In this document: positions 51,779-60,820 of the stretch, one piece after another | How positions within the stretch are numbered: the stretch's first letter is position 1 | How the letters are laid out: every line of letters starts with the position of its first letter | Assembly: GCA_048370855.1 (NCBI GenBank) | Contig: DBGEOK010000105.1 | Span: 1-64,000 of the forward strand | Reading direction: 5' to 3' | Length of the DNA stretch: 64,000 nt | DNA from: Limiplasma sp048370855 | GTDB taxonomy: Bacteria > Bacillota > Clostridia > Christensenellales > Aristaeellaceae | Notes under the pieces: model-generated | Databases searched by the model: none | Seen by the model: only the letters and a program-made list of their open reading frames with translations | What the model was told of the DNA's origin: nothing | Program-made: the position numbers and the translations under genes

Positions 51779-52747
51779 TTATCCTCCAATTTCATGCATA
51801 CGCCTTCCGGCGCGGCTTCCCGCCTCCGTCAAGGCATGCCGCGCGGGCTTGAGCGCCACGCCCAGGCGAATGGCGTCCAGCAGCTTTTCACCGTGCAAGC
51901 CCCTCAGCGGGATTTCCGTATCCGCGTGCAGGCATGGCTTCAGCATGCCGTCTGACGTCAGGCGAATCCGCCGGCATTCGCCGCAAAAGCACCCGCTGAC
52001 AGGCCGGATGAGGCCGACCGCGCCCGCGTACCCCGGCATGCGGTACCGTTCGGCCACGCCGCCGCTCGGCAGCGGCTCCAGCATGGGATAGCGCCGCAGC
52101 ACCTCGTCCGCGCGGAGAAAGCGCTCCCTTGGCCAGCCGGCGCATTCGCCCATGGGCATCAGCTCCAAAAAGCGGACCTCCAGGGGTTGCTCCCTGGTCA
52201 TTTCGATAAAGTCCCCGATTTCATCATCATTCACGCCGCCCATCAGCACCATGTTTACCTTGACCTGCCGGAAGCCTGCCGACAAGGCGGTCGCAAGCCC
52301 CGCCAGAGCCTTTTCCAGCGTGCCGACGCGCGTGATGGAAGCATAGCGGCCGGGACGAAGGCTGTCCAGCGAAAGGTTGACGCGCGAAACGCCCGCCTCC
52401 CGCAGAGCCCGCGCCATCGGGGGCAGCAGCACGCCGTTGGAGGTCAGGCACAGCTCTTCCAGGCCCTGAAGCGCGCCTAACCGTTGGCACAACTCCAAAA
52501 TTCCGTGCCGTACCAGCGGTTCGCCGCCGGTTAAGCGGATTTTTGTGATGCCGCACGCGACCGCCGCCCCCGCGATTTCCACCGCTTCCTCCAGGGTGAG
52601 CCTATCGGCGCGCGCTTGCTTTTCAACGTCCGCCTCCGGCATGCAATAAACGCATCGCTCGTTGCATTGATCGGTCACGGACAGGCGCAGCGTATCCACC
52701 ACGCGGCCATAGGCGTCCCGAAGCGCCGACGTTGTTCGTTCAGCCAT
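51779..52747 (-). CDS. moaA: GTP 3',8-cyclase
   Basis: This radical-SAM enzyme makes 3',8-cH2GTP from GTP, the first step of Mo cofactor synthesis. The N-terminal cluster is C28, C32, C35 (CNERCVYCMP), followed by KIRLTGGEPL. The C-terminal GTP-side cluster is CFCGECRRIRLTSDG...C. The product ends in a GG dipeptide, as required for MoaA activity. It has 322 residues and overlaps mogA by 8 bases and precedes moaC. Confidence 0.95.
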   Translation of the reverse strand: MAERTTSALRDAYGRVVDTLRLSVTDQCNERCVYCMPEADVEKQARADRLTLEEAVEIAGAAVACGITKIRLTGGEPLVRHGILELCQRLGALQGLEELCLTSNGVLLPPMARALREAGVSRVNLSLDSLRPGRYASITRVGTLEKALAGLATALSAGFRQVKVNMVLMGGVNDDEIGDFIEMTREQPLEVRFLELMPMGECAGWPRERFLRADEVLRRYPMLEPLPSGGVAERYRMPGYAGAVGLIRPVSGCFCGECRRIRLTSDGMLKPCLHADTEIPLRGLHGEKLLDAIRLGVALKPARHALTEAGSRAGRRMHEIGG

Positions 52748-53222
52748 CGGCTTGCTCTCCCCACAGCAAACGGAGACCGTGCCGCAGCGACGGAAGCACG
52801 GCTTCCAGGTTTTCCTCTACCGCCCTTGGGCTGCCGGGCAGGTTCAGGATCAGCGTGCGCCCCCGGATGCCCGCGACGCCGCGGGACAGCATCGCGTGCG
52901 GCGTCATCAGGAGGCTTTTTTGCCTCATGGCTTCGGACAGCCCCGGCGCCATCCGCTCGCATACGGCGGCGGTGGCTTCGGGCGTCACGTCGCGCGGAGC
53001 GAAGCCCGTCCCTCCCGTGGTAACCACAAGGGCCGCGCCCTGCCTATCCGCGAGGCTGATGAGCTCGTCTTCAATCCTTTTCCGCTCGTCCGGCACAAGC
53101 CGAGAAGGCAGCAGCGCGTAGCCCGCCTGGCGAAGCATGCGCTCCGCCTCAGGCCCCGACTCGTCCGCGCGTTCGCCCTGATAGCGGCGGTCGCTGACGG
53201 TGACGACCACGGCGGTAAACAT
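52740..53222 (-). CDS. mogA: MogA/MoaB-family molybdopterin adenylyltransferase
   Basis: This 160-residue protein of the MogA/MoaB family adenylates molybdopterin before metal insertion. The TVSDRRYQGERADESGP start and TTGGTGFAPRDVTPEA, which binds molybdopterin, are both intact, and LNLPGSPRAVEE is conserved. ATG at 53222 follows GGAGG. It overlaps moaA by 8 bases and is next to modC. MogA and MoaB cannot be told apart safely. Confidence 0.9.
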   Translation of the reverse strand: MFTAVVVTVSDRRYQGERADESGPEAERMLRQAGYALLPSRLVPDERKRIEDELISLADRQGAALVVTTGGTGFAPRDVTPEATAAVCERMAPGLSEAMRQKSLLMTPHAMLSRGVAGIRGRTLILNLPGSPRAVEENLEAVLPSLRHGLRLLWGEQADG

Positions 53223-53256
53223 GACGCCTTCCTCCCTTCGTTCTATTTGAGCCACG

Positions 53257-54297
53257 CTATACAAGCGGCTGCACGTATTCCGGCGCAATAGACAGCGAAA
53301 CCCGCCGCCCGGCCGAGCACGGAGCCTCGGCCCCGTGCCTCCAGGCCATGCGAAGGCTGCCGCGCGCGCCTACGGGCCGGCACACGGCCACCGCCTGCCC
53401 CGCATCCTCCATCACGCGCAGCACATCGCACAGCAAGGCGTTTTGCTGATTTCCGGTTTTGATCCGGTCCGCGCGCACCGCAACCGCGCGCAGGGAACCC
53501 GCAGGAGGCCCGGCCAGGTGCAAAACGGCGTCCCACTCCCCCACATAGACGCTCTGCCGGTCCTCTTGCCGGGCGAAAGCGACGTTTTCACAGCCGCTCA
53601 GGCGCGCCGCCGCCACGGTTCGCGGGCGTTCCAGAAGCTCGTCCGTCGTCACAGGCCGCTGCGTTCTTCCCGCATCCAGCACGCAGACGCGCGCGCAAAG
53701 CCGCCGCACTTCCCGCATATCGTGCGTGATATAAAGCGCCGGCTTTTGCACCCTCTCCAGCATTTCCATAAGCTCCTGCTCCAGCTCCCACTTCAGCGCC
53801 TCATCCAGCGCTGCGAACGGCTCGTCCAGCATCAAAAGCCCGGGATCGCTGGCTAGCAGCCGCGCCAGCGCCACCCGCTGCTGCTGCCCGCCCGAAAGCT
53901 GGGCCGGATAGCGTTTTTCCAGGCCTTGCAAGCGAAGCCGCTCCGTTAGCTCGCATAGCCTGCGGGCCTTTTCCCCGCGGCCGCGCACGCGCGTCAGCCC
54001 GCAAAGGATATTTTGCTCCGCCGTCATGTTGGGAAACAGCGCATAGCTTTGAAATAGCAGCCCTACGCCCCTCTGCTGGGGCGTCAGGTTGATCCTTGCC
54101 GAGGAATCGAACAGCACGCGCCCGTCCAACGCAATCCGGCCCTCGTCCGGTTTGACAACGCCTGCGATACAGTTGAGCGTCATGGTTTTTCCGCTGCCGC
54201 TCGCACCCAGCAGCGCCATCGTCTCCAACCCGCAATCAAAGTCCGCCTCCAGTTGAAAACCGGGATAACGCTTTACAATCCGAACCTCCAGGCTCAT
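53257..54297 (-). CDS. modC: Molybdate ABC transporter ATP-binding protein
   Basis: This is the ATPase of the molybdate importer: Walker A GASGSGKT at residues 31-38, signature LSGGQQQRVALAR, Walker B LLMLDEPFAALDE and the His loop ITHDM. The C-terminal region (about 235-346) is a TOBE/MOP-like regulatory domain. The product is 346 residues. The ATG at 54297 overlaps the modB end by 4 bases. With modA and modB it forms a complete transporter feeding the Mo-cofactor genes. Confidence 0.93.
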   Translation of the reverse strand: MSLEVRIVKRYPGFQLEADFDCGLETMALLGASGSGKTMTLNCIAGVVKPDEGRIALDGRVLFDSSARINLTPQQRGVGLLFQSYALFPNMTAEQNILCGLTRVRGRGEKARRLCELTERLRLQGLEKRYPAQLSGGQQQRVALARLLASDPGLLMLDEPFAALDEALKWELEQELMEMLERVQKPALYITHDMREVRRLCARVCVLDAGRTQRPVTTDELLERPRTVAAARLSGCENVAFARQEDRQSVYVGEWDAVLHLAGPPAGSLRAVAVRADRIKTGNQQNALLCDVLRVMEDAGQAVAVCRPVGARGSLRMAWRHGAEAPCSAGRRVSLSIAPEYVQPLV

Positions 54298-54980
54298 AAA
54301 GCCGCCTTTCCCCGACGGCCGCCGGGCGGCCGCCGCTCCAAAAGATTCAGCGCAAGGAGCATCAGCAGCGAAATGCCCAGGTTGATGAACACCCACCGGT
54401 ACGCCTCCGCGTCGTTGCCCTCTCGCCAAAGCTGATACACCGTTGTGGAAATGGTGGCCGTGCGGCCCGGAATATAGCCAGTAACCATCGAGGTCGCGCC
54501 ATACTCGCCCAGCGCCCGCGCGAAAGCGAGCACCGCGCCCGCCGTCAGCCCCGCCTTGACGTTGGGCACGCGAACGCGCCAAAAGATAAACGAATTGCTC
54601 AACCCCAGGGTTTGCGCGGAGCTGGCAAGGCGCGGGTCAAAAGCCTCAAACGCGCCCCGGGCTGTGCGGTACATCAGCGGAAGGGTGACGATGACGGTTG
54701 CAAAGACGGCTGAATACCATGTCATGGTCACCTTCAGGTCAAACCACCGCAGCAGCAAAGCGCCTACCGGCGCATTGGGCCCAATGGTCTTGAGCAGAAA
54801 AAAGCCCACCACCGTCGGCGGCAGCACCAGGGGAAGCGTGAATAAGCAATCCAGCGCGCCCTTCGCGGCCCTGGACGACATACGGGAAACGGCATAGGCC
54901 GCCCACATGCCCAGGAAAAATGTGCAGACTGTGGATATCAGGGCCACCCGCAGGGAGTTCCAAAGCGGAAACAGCTCCAT
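54294..54980 (-). CDS. modB: Molybdate ABC transporter permease
   Basis: This 228-residue inner membrane protein with about five to six segments carries the ABC permease EAA-like motif (AQTLGLSNSFIFWRVRVPN) and GALAEYG-type stretch seen as RALGEYGATSM. LPLVLPPTVVGFFLL is characteristic of ModB. I started at 54980, where the ATG lies within the modA stop region. It is between modA and modC. Confidence 0.92.
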   Translation of the reverse strand: MELFPLWNSLRVALISTVCTFFLGMWAAYAVSRMSSRAAKGALDCLFTLPLVLPPTVVGFFLLKTIGPNAPVGALLLRWFDLKVTMTWYSAVFATVIVTLPLMYRTARGAFEAFDPRLASSAQTLGLSNSFIFWRVRVPNVKAGLTAGAVLAFARALGEYGATSMVTGYIPGRTATISTTVYQLWREGNDAEAYRWVFINLGISLLMLLALNLLERRPPGGRRGKAAL

Positions 54981-54984
54981 GCCC

Positions 54985-55776
54985 TCACCGCTCCGGCACG
55001 CCGAAGCCGAGGCGCTCAAACACGGCTTTGCAGTCGTCGCCCTTCAGATATTTTAAAAACGACGCGGCCTCGTCGGGGTGCGCAGCGTTTTTCAGCGCGG
55101 CGGCGGGATAGCGCACCGGCTGATGGCTTCCCGCCGGGGCGACGGCCGCCACCTCAACGCCGTCGCTGGTCACGGCGTCGGAGATATAAACCACGCCGCA
55201 ATCCACCGCGGCGGATTCCACCTGCGCCAGCACCTCCTTAACGTTGGAAGCGAAGGTAATCTTGCCCTCGGCGTTGAGCCGCTCCCACAGCCCCATGCTG
55301 GTAAAGACCTCCTGCGCGTACTGGCCCACAGGCACGTCGCTGTTGCCAAGCGCTATCAGATCGACCTTTTGGCCCGCCGTATCCTCAAAGGAAGCAATGC
55401 CCCGGTCGGAGCCCTTGGGCACAACCAGCGCCACGGTGTTTGAGAGCAAGTCGAAACGGCTGCCCTCCGCCACCAAATCCAGCCCGTCGGAATTGGCGGA
55501 AGCGGCCCGGTCAATTTCATCCATCTGCTTTTGCCCCGCGGAAATGAAGACGTCGGCCTCCGCCCCCTCGGCAAGCTGCGTTTTCAACGTTCCGCTGGAA
55601 TCAAAGTTGAAAATCAATGTCACCTCGGGCGCGATAGACTTGTACATCTCCGCGATCCCGGTAAGCGATTCGGTCATCGACGCCGCCGCGAACACAACCA
55701 GCTCCGTCTCGGCCAAGGCGGGAACGGCAGCCAGACACAGGGCAAGCGTAAGGCACAGGGACAGAGCTCTTCTCAT
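54985..55776 (-). CDS. modA: Molybdate-binding protein ModA
   Basis: This is the extracytoplasmic molybdate receptor. A signal peptide (about residues 1-22, ending ALAE) is clear, with no lipobox cysteine. The mature protein begins ELVVFAAASMTESL, the anion-binding strand and serine of ModA, and has NFDSSGTLKTQL and DCGVVYISDA. It has 263 residues. ATG at 55776 follows GAGGTG. No promoter is seen in the 75 bases upstream, so modABC is probably transcribed with the MoeA-like gene. Confidence 0.93.
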   Translation of the reverse strand: MRRALSLCLTLALCLAAVPALAETELVVFAAASMTESLTGIAEMYKSIAPEVTLIFNFDSSGTLKTQLAEGAEADVFISAGQKQMDEIDRAASANSDGLDLVAEGSRFDLLSNTVALVVPKGSDRGIASFEDTAGQKVDLIALGNSDVPVGQYAQEVFTSMGLWERLNAEGKITFASNVKEVLAQVESAAVDCGVVYISDAVTSDGVEVAAVAPAGSHQPVRYPAAALKNAAHPDEAASFLKYLKGDDCKAVFERLGFGVPER

Positions 55777-55851
55777 GCAAACACCTCTTATCTCTTTGGG
55801 GAAAACGTCGAAACAGGATGAACGCCCGCCCCCGAGCCGGCGGCTTCCGGG

Positions 55852-56880
55852 CTAAAACGACCGCCTCCCAAAACCGCACGCCGGATAGGCGCAGGATTCG
55901 CACCCGAGGCACAGCCCCCCGCACCCAAGCCGCGCGATATCCTCCCTGCCGACGCGCACGCCCGACGCGAGGTAGGGAAGCAACAGGTCAAACACCGTAG
56001 CCTTCGCGTACATGACGCAGCCCGGCAGCCCGAGGATGGGCGTACCGTCCGCGAAGTATCCAAGCATGAGCATGGCCCCCGGCAGCACCGGAGCGCCGTA
56101 GGTCACGATCTCCGCGCCGCTTTGACGGATGGCCGCCGGCGTGCGATCGTCCGGGTCTACGCTCATGCCGCCGGTTAACAGGATCAGCCCGGGCCCGCGC
56201 GCCCGCATCTGCGCGATAGCGGCTGCGATATGCTCCACCGCGTCGTCCGTCACGCGCCGATCGGTCGTTTCTATGCCAAAAGCCGCCAGCTTTTCCACCA
56301 CGACAGGGGTGAACCGATCCTGGATGCGGCCATGAAAAACCTCGTTGCCCGTGGTAATCACCCCGGCCTTCAGGGGGCGGAAGGGCGTAAGCGACAGGAG
56401 AGGCGCGCCGCCGGAGAGACGCTCCGCTTCCTTTAAGCGGTCTTCCTGAATCACCAGGGGAATCACGCGCGTGCCGCAGAGCTTGTCCCCCGGGCGGACG
56501 GCTACGCCGGTATGGCGAGTGGCGATCATGACGTCTTCCAGGAGGTTGATGGACAGAAGGCGCTTTGTATCGACCAGAAAGAGGCCGGCGCACTCCGCAA
56601 ACAGCTCCAGCTTGCCCTCGCTGACCGGTCCGCGGCGCATGTGCGGCCCCTCGCACAGCGCGGCCAGCCGGTCCGCCGCGTCGTTTTCGTGGAGCATCCC
56701 CGCCTCCAGCTCCCACACAAACAGCCGATCCTTGCCCATGCTCAGCAGCATGGGGACGTCTTCCTCGGTCACCACATGCCCCTTTTGAAACTGCGGGCCC
56801 TTCCACTCTCCCGGCACGATGCGGGTCAGGTCGTGGCAGAGGACGTGGCCGACCGCGTTTCGGGTATCAATGCACTTCAT
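55852..56880 (-). CDS. MoeA-like molybdopterin-binding protein with C-terminal cysteine cluster
   Basis: This 342-residue protein resembles the molybdopterin-binding domain of MoeA (GVITTGNEVFHG, TGGMSVDPDD) but is shorter than MoeA and lacks its C-terminal domain. Instead it ends with a cysteine-rich tail (CGGLCLGCESCAYPACGFG, 6 Cys), a form often associated with xanthine dehydrogenase clusters. It probably acts in Mo insertion or Mo-cofactor handover for the hydroxylase. The tail may bind an Fe-S cluster or zinc. It begins the Mo-cofactor operon with its own promoter. Confidence 0.88.
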   Translation of the reverse strand: MKCIDTRNAVGHVLCHDLTRIVPGEWKGPQFQKGHVVTEEDVPMLLSMGKDRLFVWELEAGMLHENDAADRLAALCEGPHMRRGPVSEGKLELFAECAGLFLVDTKRLLSINLLEDVMIATRHTGVAVRPGDKLCGTRVIPLVIQEDRLKEAERLSGGAPLLSLTPFRPLKAGVITTGNEVFHGRIQDRFTPVVVEKLAAFGIETTDRRVTDDAVEHIAAAIAQMRARGPGLILLTGGMSVDPDDRTPAAIRQSGAEIVTYGAPVLPGAMLMLGYFADGTPILGLPGCVMYAKATVFDLLLPYLASGVRVGREDIARLGCGGLCLGCESCAYPACGFGRRSF

Positions 56881-56939
56881 CGCTGAGAGAACCCCCGCCT
56901 TTCAAAAGAATGGTAAGCGACAGCCGCGGGATTGCTTGC

Positions 56940-56968
56940 ATCATAGCATAAATCCGAAGCCGTTTCAA
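56940..56968 (-). promoter_or_regulatory. Promoter of the MoeA-like/modABC/moa operon
   Basis: The minus strand has TTGAAA, 17 bases and TATGAT preceded by TGC (extended -10), 60 bases upstream of the MoeA-like start. It can serve the whole set of genes down to 50541. Confidence 0.78.
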
Positions 56969-57164
56969 GCATGGCCGCCGCGGGTCGCAGGGCGGCGTCA
57001 TGAAACGGCTTTGTACCTGCGCGGCGTTGAAAGCGGTTGTCGGCACAGCGCTTTCGCCTTTTGGTTATGGAACCTCTTTCAGCGCTTTCGATTGGCAAAT
57101 GAAACCCGATGACGCCGCTTCGCCGCGGGACTTTGGCCGCGCCGCCCCGCGAACCCGAACCCGC

Positions 57165-57635
57165 TTATGGGTCCTTGCCGACAATCCGCTCCAGAGCGTT
57201 GAGGATGTTTTCATACCCGGTACAGCGGCACAAATGGCCGGAAATCAGCTTGCGCAGCTCGTCACGGCTGTATTTTCTGCCGCTTTGCGCAATTTCCACA
57301 GCCGACATGATGATGCCCGGCGTACAAAAGCCGCACTGCACCGCCGCCTCGTCCACAAACGCCTGCTGGATGGGTGAAAGCTCGCCGGTGTCGGTCCGGA
57401 GCCCCTCCACGGTCAGGATATGCCTTCCCTCCGCCCACAGGCTCAGGTAAAGGCAGCTATCCACGGCCCTGCCGTCGATCAGCACGGTGCAGGCGCCGCA
57501 TTCGCCCACCTCGCAGCCCCGCTTCACGCCGGTCAATCCCAGGCGATCCCTCAGGGTATCCAGAAGGGCCTCCCCCTCCTCCACAGGCACGGTTACGGGC
57601 TTGCCGTTGACCGTCATCCGAAGCGTTTTATACAT
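57165..57635 (-). CDS. Xanthine dehydrogenase-type (2Fe-2S) subunit
   Basis: This is the electron-transfer subunit of a three-subunit molybdenum hydroxylase, 156 residues. The first [2Fe-2S] site is C41, C46, C49, C61 (CEVGECGACT...C) and the second is C101, C104, C136, C138 (CGFC...CRC), the layout of bacterial XDH small subunits. Its start overlaps the FAD subunit gene by 8 bases. It is the last gene of the guaD-xdh operon. Confidence 0.93.
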   Translation of the reverse strand: MYKTLRMTVNGKPVTVPVEEGEALLDTLRDRLGLTGVKRGCEVGECGACTVLIDGRAVDSCLYLSLWAEGRHILTVEGLRTDTGELSPIQQAFVDEAAVQCGFCTPGIIMSAVEIAQSGRKYSRDELRKLISGHLCRCTGYENILNALERIVGKDP

Positions 57636-58515
57636 CGGCGTTCCCTCCCGCTTGCTCGATGGCCTGCGCCATGGCGCGCCTTAGCAGCTCCTGCGCCAAA
57701 TGCAGGCGAAATTCTTTGGATGCCCGCCAGCTTGTGCGGGGCGTGATGCCTGCCACGGCGGCCCGGGCCGTCTCCTCGATGGTACGCCTGTCCGGCGGCA
57801 TATGAAGCGCCCCCCGCTCCGCTTCCTCACAACGGATTGGCGTGGGCGCGGCCACGCCATAGGCGATGCGGACGCGTTCGATCTCTTTCCTGTCCGGCGA
57901 CAGCCGAACGGTCACGGCGCAGCCGAGGGTGGATATCTCCATAGCGCGCCGCTTGCCGTACTTCAGATAGCAGCCGCCCACCCCCTCATAGCACTCCCTG
58001 GCAATACGGATTTCGCAAAGCACCTCGTCATGCGCGCGCACGGTTCTTCCCGCGCCCGCATAGAACTCGCGGATGGGCACGTCCCGCGTTCCCGCGGCCC
58101 CGCGCAGGCGCAAAACCGCGTCCAGCGCCAGCAGGGAGGGCGCGCTGTCCGCGCTGGTCACGCCGTTGCAAAGGTTGCCGCCGATCGTGGCCACGTTGCG
58201 AATCTGCGGGCTTCCCACCTCATCCGCCGCCAGGCCCAGCATGGGCGCGTGCCTTTGAACCAGCGGGTCGCCGGTGATATCGGTAAAGCAGGTCGCCGCG
58301 CCGATTACCAGCGTCCCGTCCTCCTCCATACGGACGCCCGTCAGTTCGGGCATGCCTTGAATGCTTACCAGCGGAACCCCCGCGCGCTTGCCCTCGCGGT
58401 TGTTAACCAGTACGTCCGTACCCCCGGCAATCAGCGTGGCCCGCTCGTCCTCGCAAAGGGCGCGGATCGCGTCGGGGACGTCCGACGCCCGGTAGAACGA
58501 TTGCACGTCATACAT
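57628..58515 (-). CDS. Xanthine dehydrogenase-type FAD-binding subunit
   Basis: This is the flavoprotein subunit, 295 residues, PCMH-type FAD domain. It shows LIAGGTDVLVNNREGK in the N-terminal FAD-binding loop, RNVATIGGNLCNG and SADSAPSLLALDA in the middle, and the CO-dehydrogenase flavoprotein C-terminal domain. It takes electrons from the Fe-S subunit to an external acceptor. It overlaps the Mo subunit gene by 8 bases and the Fe-S subunit gene by 8 bases. Confidence 0.93.
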   Translation of the reverse strand: MYDVQSFYRASDVPDAIRALCEDERATLIAGGTDVLVNNREGKRAGVPLVSIQGMPELTGVRMEEDGTLVIGAATCFTDITGDPLVQRHAPMLGLAADEVGSPQIRNVATIGGNLCNGVTSADSAPSLLALDAVLRLRGAAGTRDVPIREFYAGAGRTVRAHDEVLCEIRIARECYEGVGGCYLKYGKRRAMEISTLGCAVTVRLSPDRKEIERVRIAYGVAAPTPIRCEEAERGALHMPPDRRTIEETARAAVAGITPRTSWRASKEFRLHLAQELLRRAMAQAIEQAGGNADV

Positions 58516-60820
58516 TCCGTGTCGCCTCCTCGATCAGCCCCGCTTGCACAAAGCGTTCATACAGCTTTTGCGGGGAAAGTGGCAGCGAATCCACCGCGAC
58601 GCCGGTGGCGTGAAGCACGGCGTTGCGGATTGCGGGCGCGGGCGCGATGGCCGGCGGTTCGCCCAGCGCCTTGTTGCCGTAGGGACCGGTCGGGTCCTGA
58701 AGCTCCACAAAGTCCGTTTCAACGTCCGGGCTGTCCATGGCGGTCGGCAGCTTATAATCCAGCAGGTTGTCGTTCAGCGGCCTGCCGTCCTTGCCAAAAA
58801 GCATCTCCTCATACAGCCCATAGCCAATGCCCATGCTGACGCCGCCATGCACCTGCGCGGCGGCAAGCCGTGGATTGATGAGCTTGCCGCTGTCATGCAC
58901 GGCCAAAAAGCGAAGGATCTTGACCTTGCACATGGGGATGTCCACCTCGACCTCGGCAAAGCACGCGCCGGAGGAAATGGTGTTATCGGTGCAATGATGG
59001 CTGTATTCCGCGCTCAGGTGGACGGCGTGTCTCAGGCTGTACTGCGCCTCCAGCGCCAGCTCGCCCAGCGGGCGAAGCGCCCCGCCCGTTTTCCTGTCGA
59101 TCACGGCGTCCCCCGAGATATCCAGGGAGGCGGCCTCGAGGCCCAGAACCTCGGCGGCGTAATCCAGGATACGGGCCTTCAGCAGCTCCGCCGCCTTTTT
59201 GACCGCCATGCCGCTCACATACGTCTGCCGGGAGGCATACGCGCCGGAATCATAGGGAGAGTAGTCGGTGTCCTGGGTGGAAACGACATGCACCATGCCC
59301 GCGCTGATACCTAGCGTCTCGGCGGCCATTTGCGAAAACACCGTATCCGCTCCCTGGCCGATTTCCGCGGCGCCCATCTGGAGCATCACCGAGCCGTCCT
59401 GGTTGAGCGTCAGCCTCGCGCCCGCGGTTTCCAGCGAAATGGGATGCACGCCCGTCTTGTACACGAAGATCGCCATCCCTACGCCGCGCCGGATATCGCC
59501 CGACTGGTTTTGGTAGGCGCGGCGCTTTTGGTCCCACTGAAAGGCTTTGCGTCCCCGCTCAATGCACTCGCGCATGCCGTAGCTGTGGAAGGCAATGCCC
59601 GTCTGGGGGTCCCGGTAGCCCTCGCGGACGCAGTTTTTCAAGCGGTAGTCGACAGGGTCCATGCCGAGCATCAGCGCCAGGTCGTCGCTCATGCATTCGG
59701 CGGCGAAGGTGGACTGCGGGATGCCGTAGCCCCGCATCGCGCCCGCGGCGGGCATGGTGGTGTAGACCGTATAGGCGTCCGCCTCCACCACGCGCTCGTC
59801 GTGGTAAAGCTGCTTAAAGGCCGTGGCGGAGTTGGCCACGATGGAGTGCCCATGCGAGGCGTAGCCGCCCTGGTTGGAATAAGCCGTCAGCTTGCGCGCC
59901 ACCAGCGTACCGTCCCGCCGGACGAGCGCGCGCACGTCAAAGGAGATGGCGTGCCGCACGCGCGTGGCGGTAAAGGTTTCCTCGCGCGTCAGCTCCAGGC
60001 GCACGCAGCGCCCGCCAACCTGCGTGGTCAGCCACGCGTTGAGCGGCTCGGTCAGCGCGTCCTGCTTGTTGCCAAAGCCGCCGCCGATATACGGCTTGAT
60101 GACGCGCACCCGCCCAAGCGGAAGCGACAGCGCCTGCCCGATAATGCGGCGGATGATATGCGGAATCTGCGTGGAGCTGACGACCACAACGCGATCGTCC
60201 TCCATATACGCGTAGGATTGGGCAAGCTCCAGATGGCAGTGCTGAACGGTTTGCGTGGCGTAGGTCCTGACCAGCTCCAGGCAGTCCGGCTCCGATGCGC
60301 GGGCTTCGTCATAGGTTCCCTCGCCCACCGCGAAGCGGCTGTGCGCAAGCACGTTGTCCGGATGCTCCGCGTGCAGCGGATGCGCCGTATGCGCCATGGC
60401 CTCCTGGGGCGACATCAGCGGCTCATATTCCTCATATGAAGCCCTTACCAGCCGCGCGGCCTTATCCGCGGCCAGCGCGGTTTCCGCGATCACGACGGCG
60501 ATATTGTCCCCGTACAGGCGCACGTGATCGTCCAGCAGGCGTCTGTCGCTGACGTCCTGGTGCGCCGGCTCGACCGACCAGGGATGGCCGGGCGTGGGAA
60601 AAAGCGTATCCGGCGCGTCAAAGCAGGTCAGCAGCTTGACGAAGCCCTCAACCTTTTCGGCCTCGCCGCCGTCGATGGAAAGCACGCGGCCATGGGCGAT
60701 CGTCGCGTGAACGATTTTTGCGTAAAGCGCGCCCGCTGGGCAGAGGTCGGCCGTGTACCTGGCCTGGCCCGTTACCTTTTGGACCGCGTCCACGCGCTGA
60801 ATGCTCTCTCCGACGCTCAT
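58508..60820 (-). CDS. Xanthine dehydrogenase-type molybdopterin-binding subunit
   Basis: This 770-residue catalytic subunit binds the molybdenum cofactor. Motifs seen in order are GGGFGNKQ (cofactor binding), RGYGIPQ, QMGAAEIGQGADTVF and, near residue 720, GEPPAI with the catalytic glutamate. Selenium-dependent enzymes have Se as a cofactor ligand, not selenocysteine, so no TGA codon is expected, and none is seen. Substrate is probably a purine (xanthine or hypoxanthine), given the guanine deaminase neighbour, but related hydroxylases use other rings. It is coupled at both ends (ATGA with guaD). Confidence 0.93.
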   Translation of the reverse strand: MSVGESIQRVDAVQKVTGQARYTADLCPAGALYAKIVHATIAHGRVLSIDGGEAEKVEGFVKLLTCFDAPDTLFPTPGHPWSVEPAHQDVSDRRLLDDHVRLYGDNIAVVIAETALAADKAARLVRASYEEYEPLMSPQEAMAHTAHPLHAEHPDNVLAHSRFAVGEGTYDEARASEPDCLELVRTYATQTVQHCHLELAQSYAYMEDDRVVVVSSTQIPHIIRRIIGQALSLPLGRVRVIKPYIGGGFGNKQDALTEPLNAWLTTQVGGRCVRLELTREETFTATRVRHAISFDVRALVRRDGTLVARKLTAYSNQGGYASHGHSIVANSATAFKQLYHDERVVEADAYTVYTTMPAAGAMRGYGIPQSTFAAECMSDDLALMLGMDPVDYRLKNCVREGYRDPQTGIAFHSYGMRECIERGRKAFQWDQKRRAYQNQSGDIRRGVGMAIFVYKTGVHPISLETAGARLTLNQDGSVMLQMGAAEIGQGADTVFSQMAAETLGISAGMVHVVSTQDTDYSPYDSGAYASRQTYVSGMAVKKAAELLKARILDYAAEVLGLEAASLDISGDAVIDRKTGGALRPLGELALEAQYSLRHAVHLSAEYSHHCTDNTISSGACFAEVEVDIPMCKVKILRFLAVHDSGKLINPRLAAAQVHGGVSMGIGYGLYEEMLFGKDGRPLNDNLLDYKLPTAMDSPDVETDFVELQDPTGPYGNKALGEPPAIAPAPAIRNAVLHATGVAVDSLPLSPQKLYERFVQAGLIEEATRNV

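Noticed and set aside
58508..60820. Possible selenocysteine (in-frame TGA) in the hydroxylase Mo subunit
   Set aside because: No in-frame TGA occurs in the coding region; selenium in this enzyme type is on the cofactor, so none is needed.
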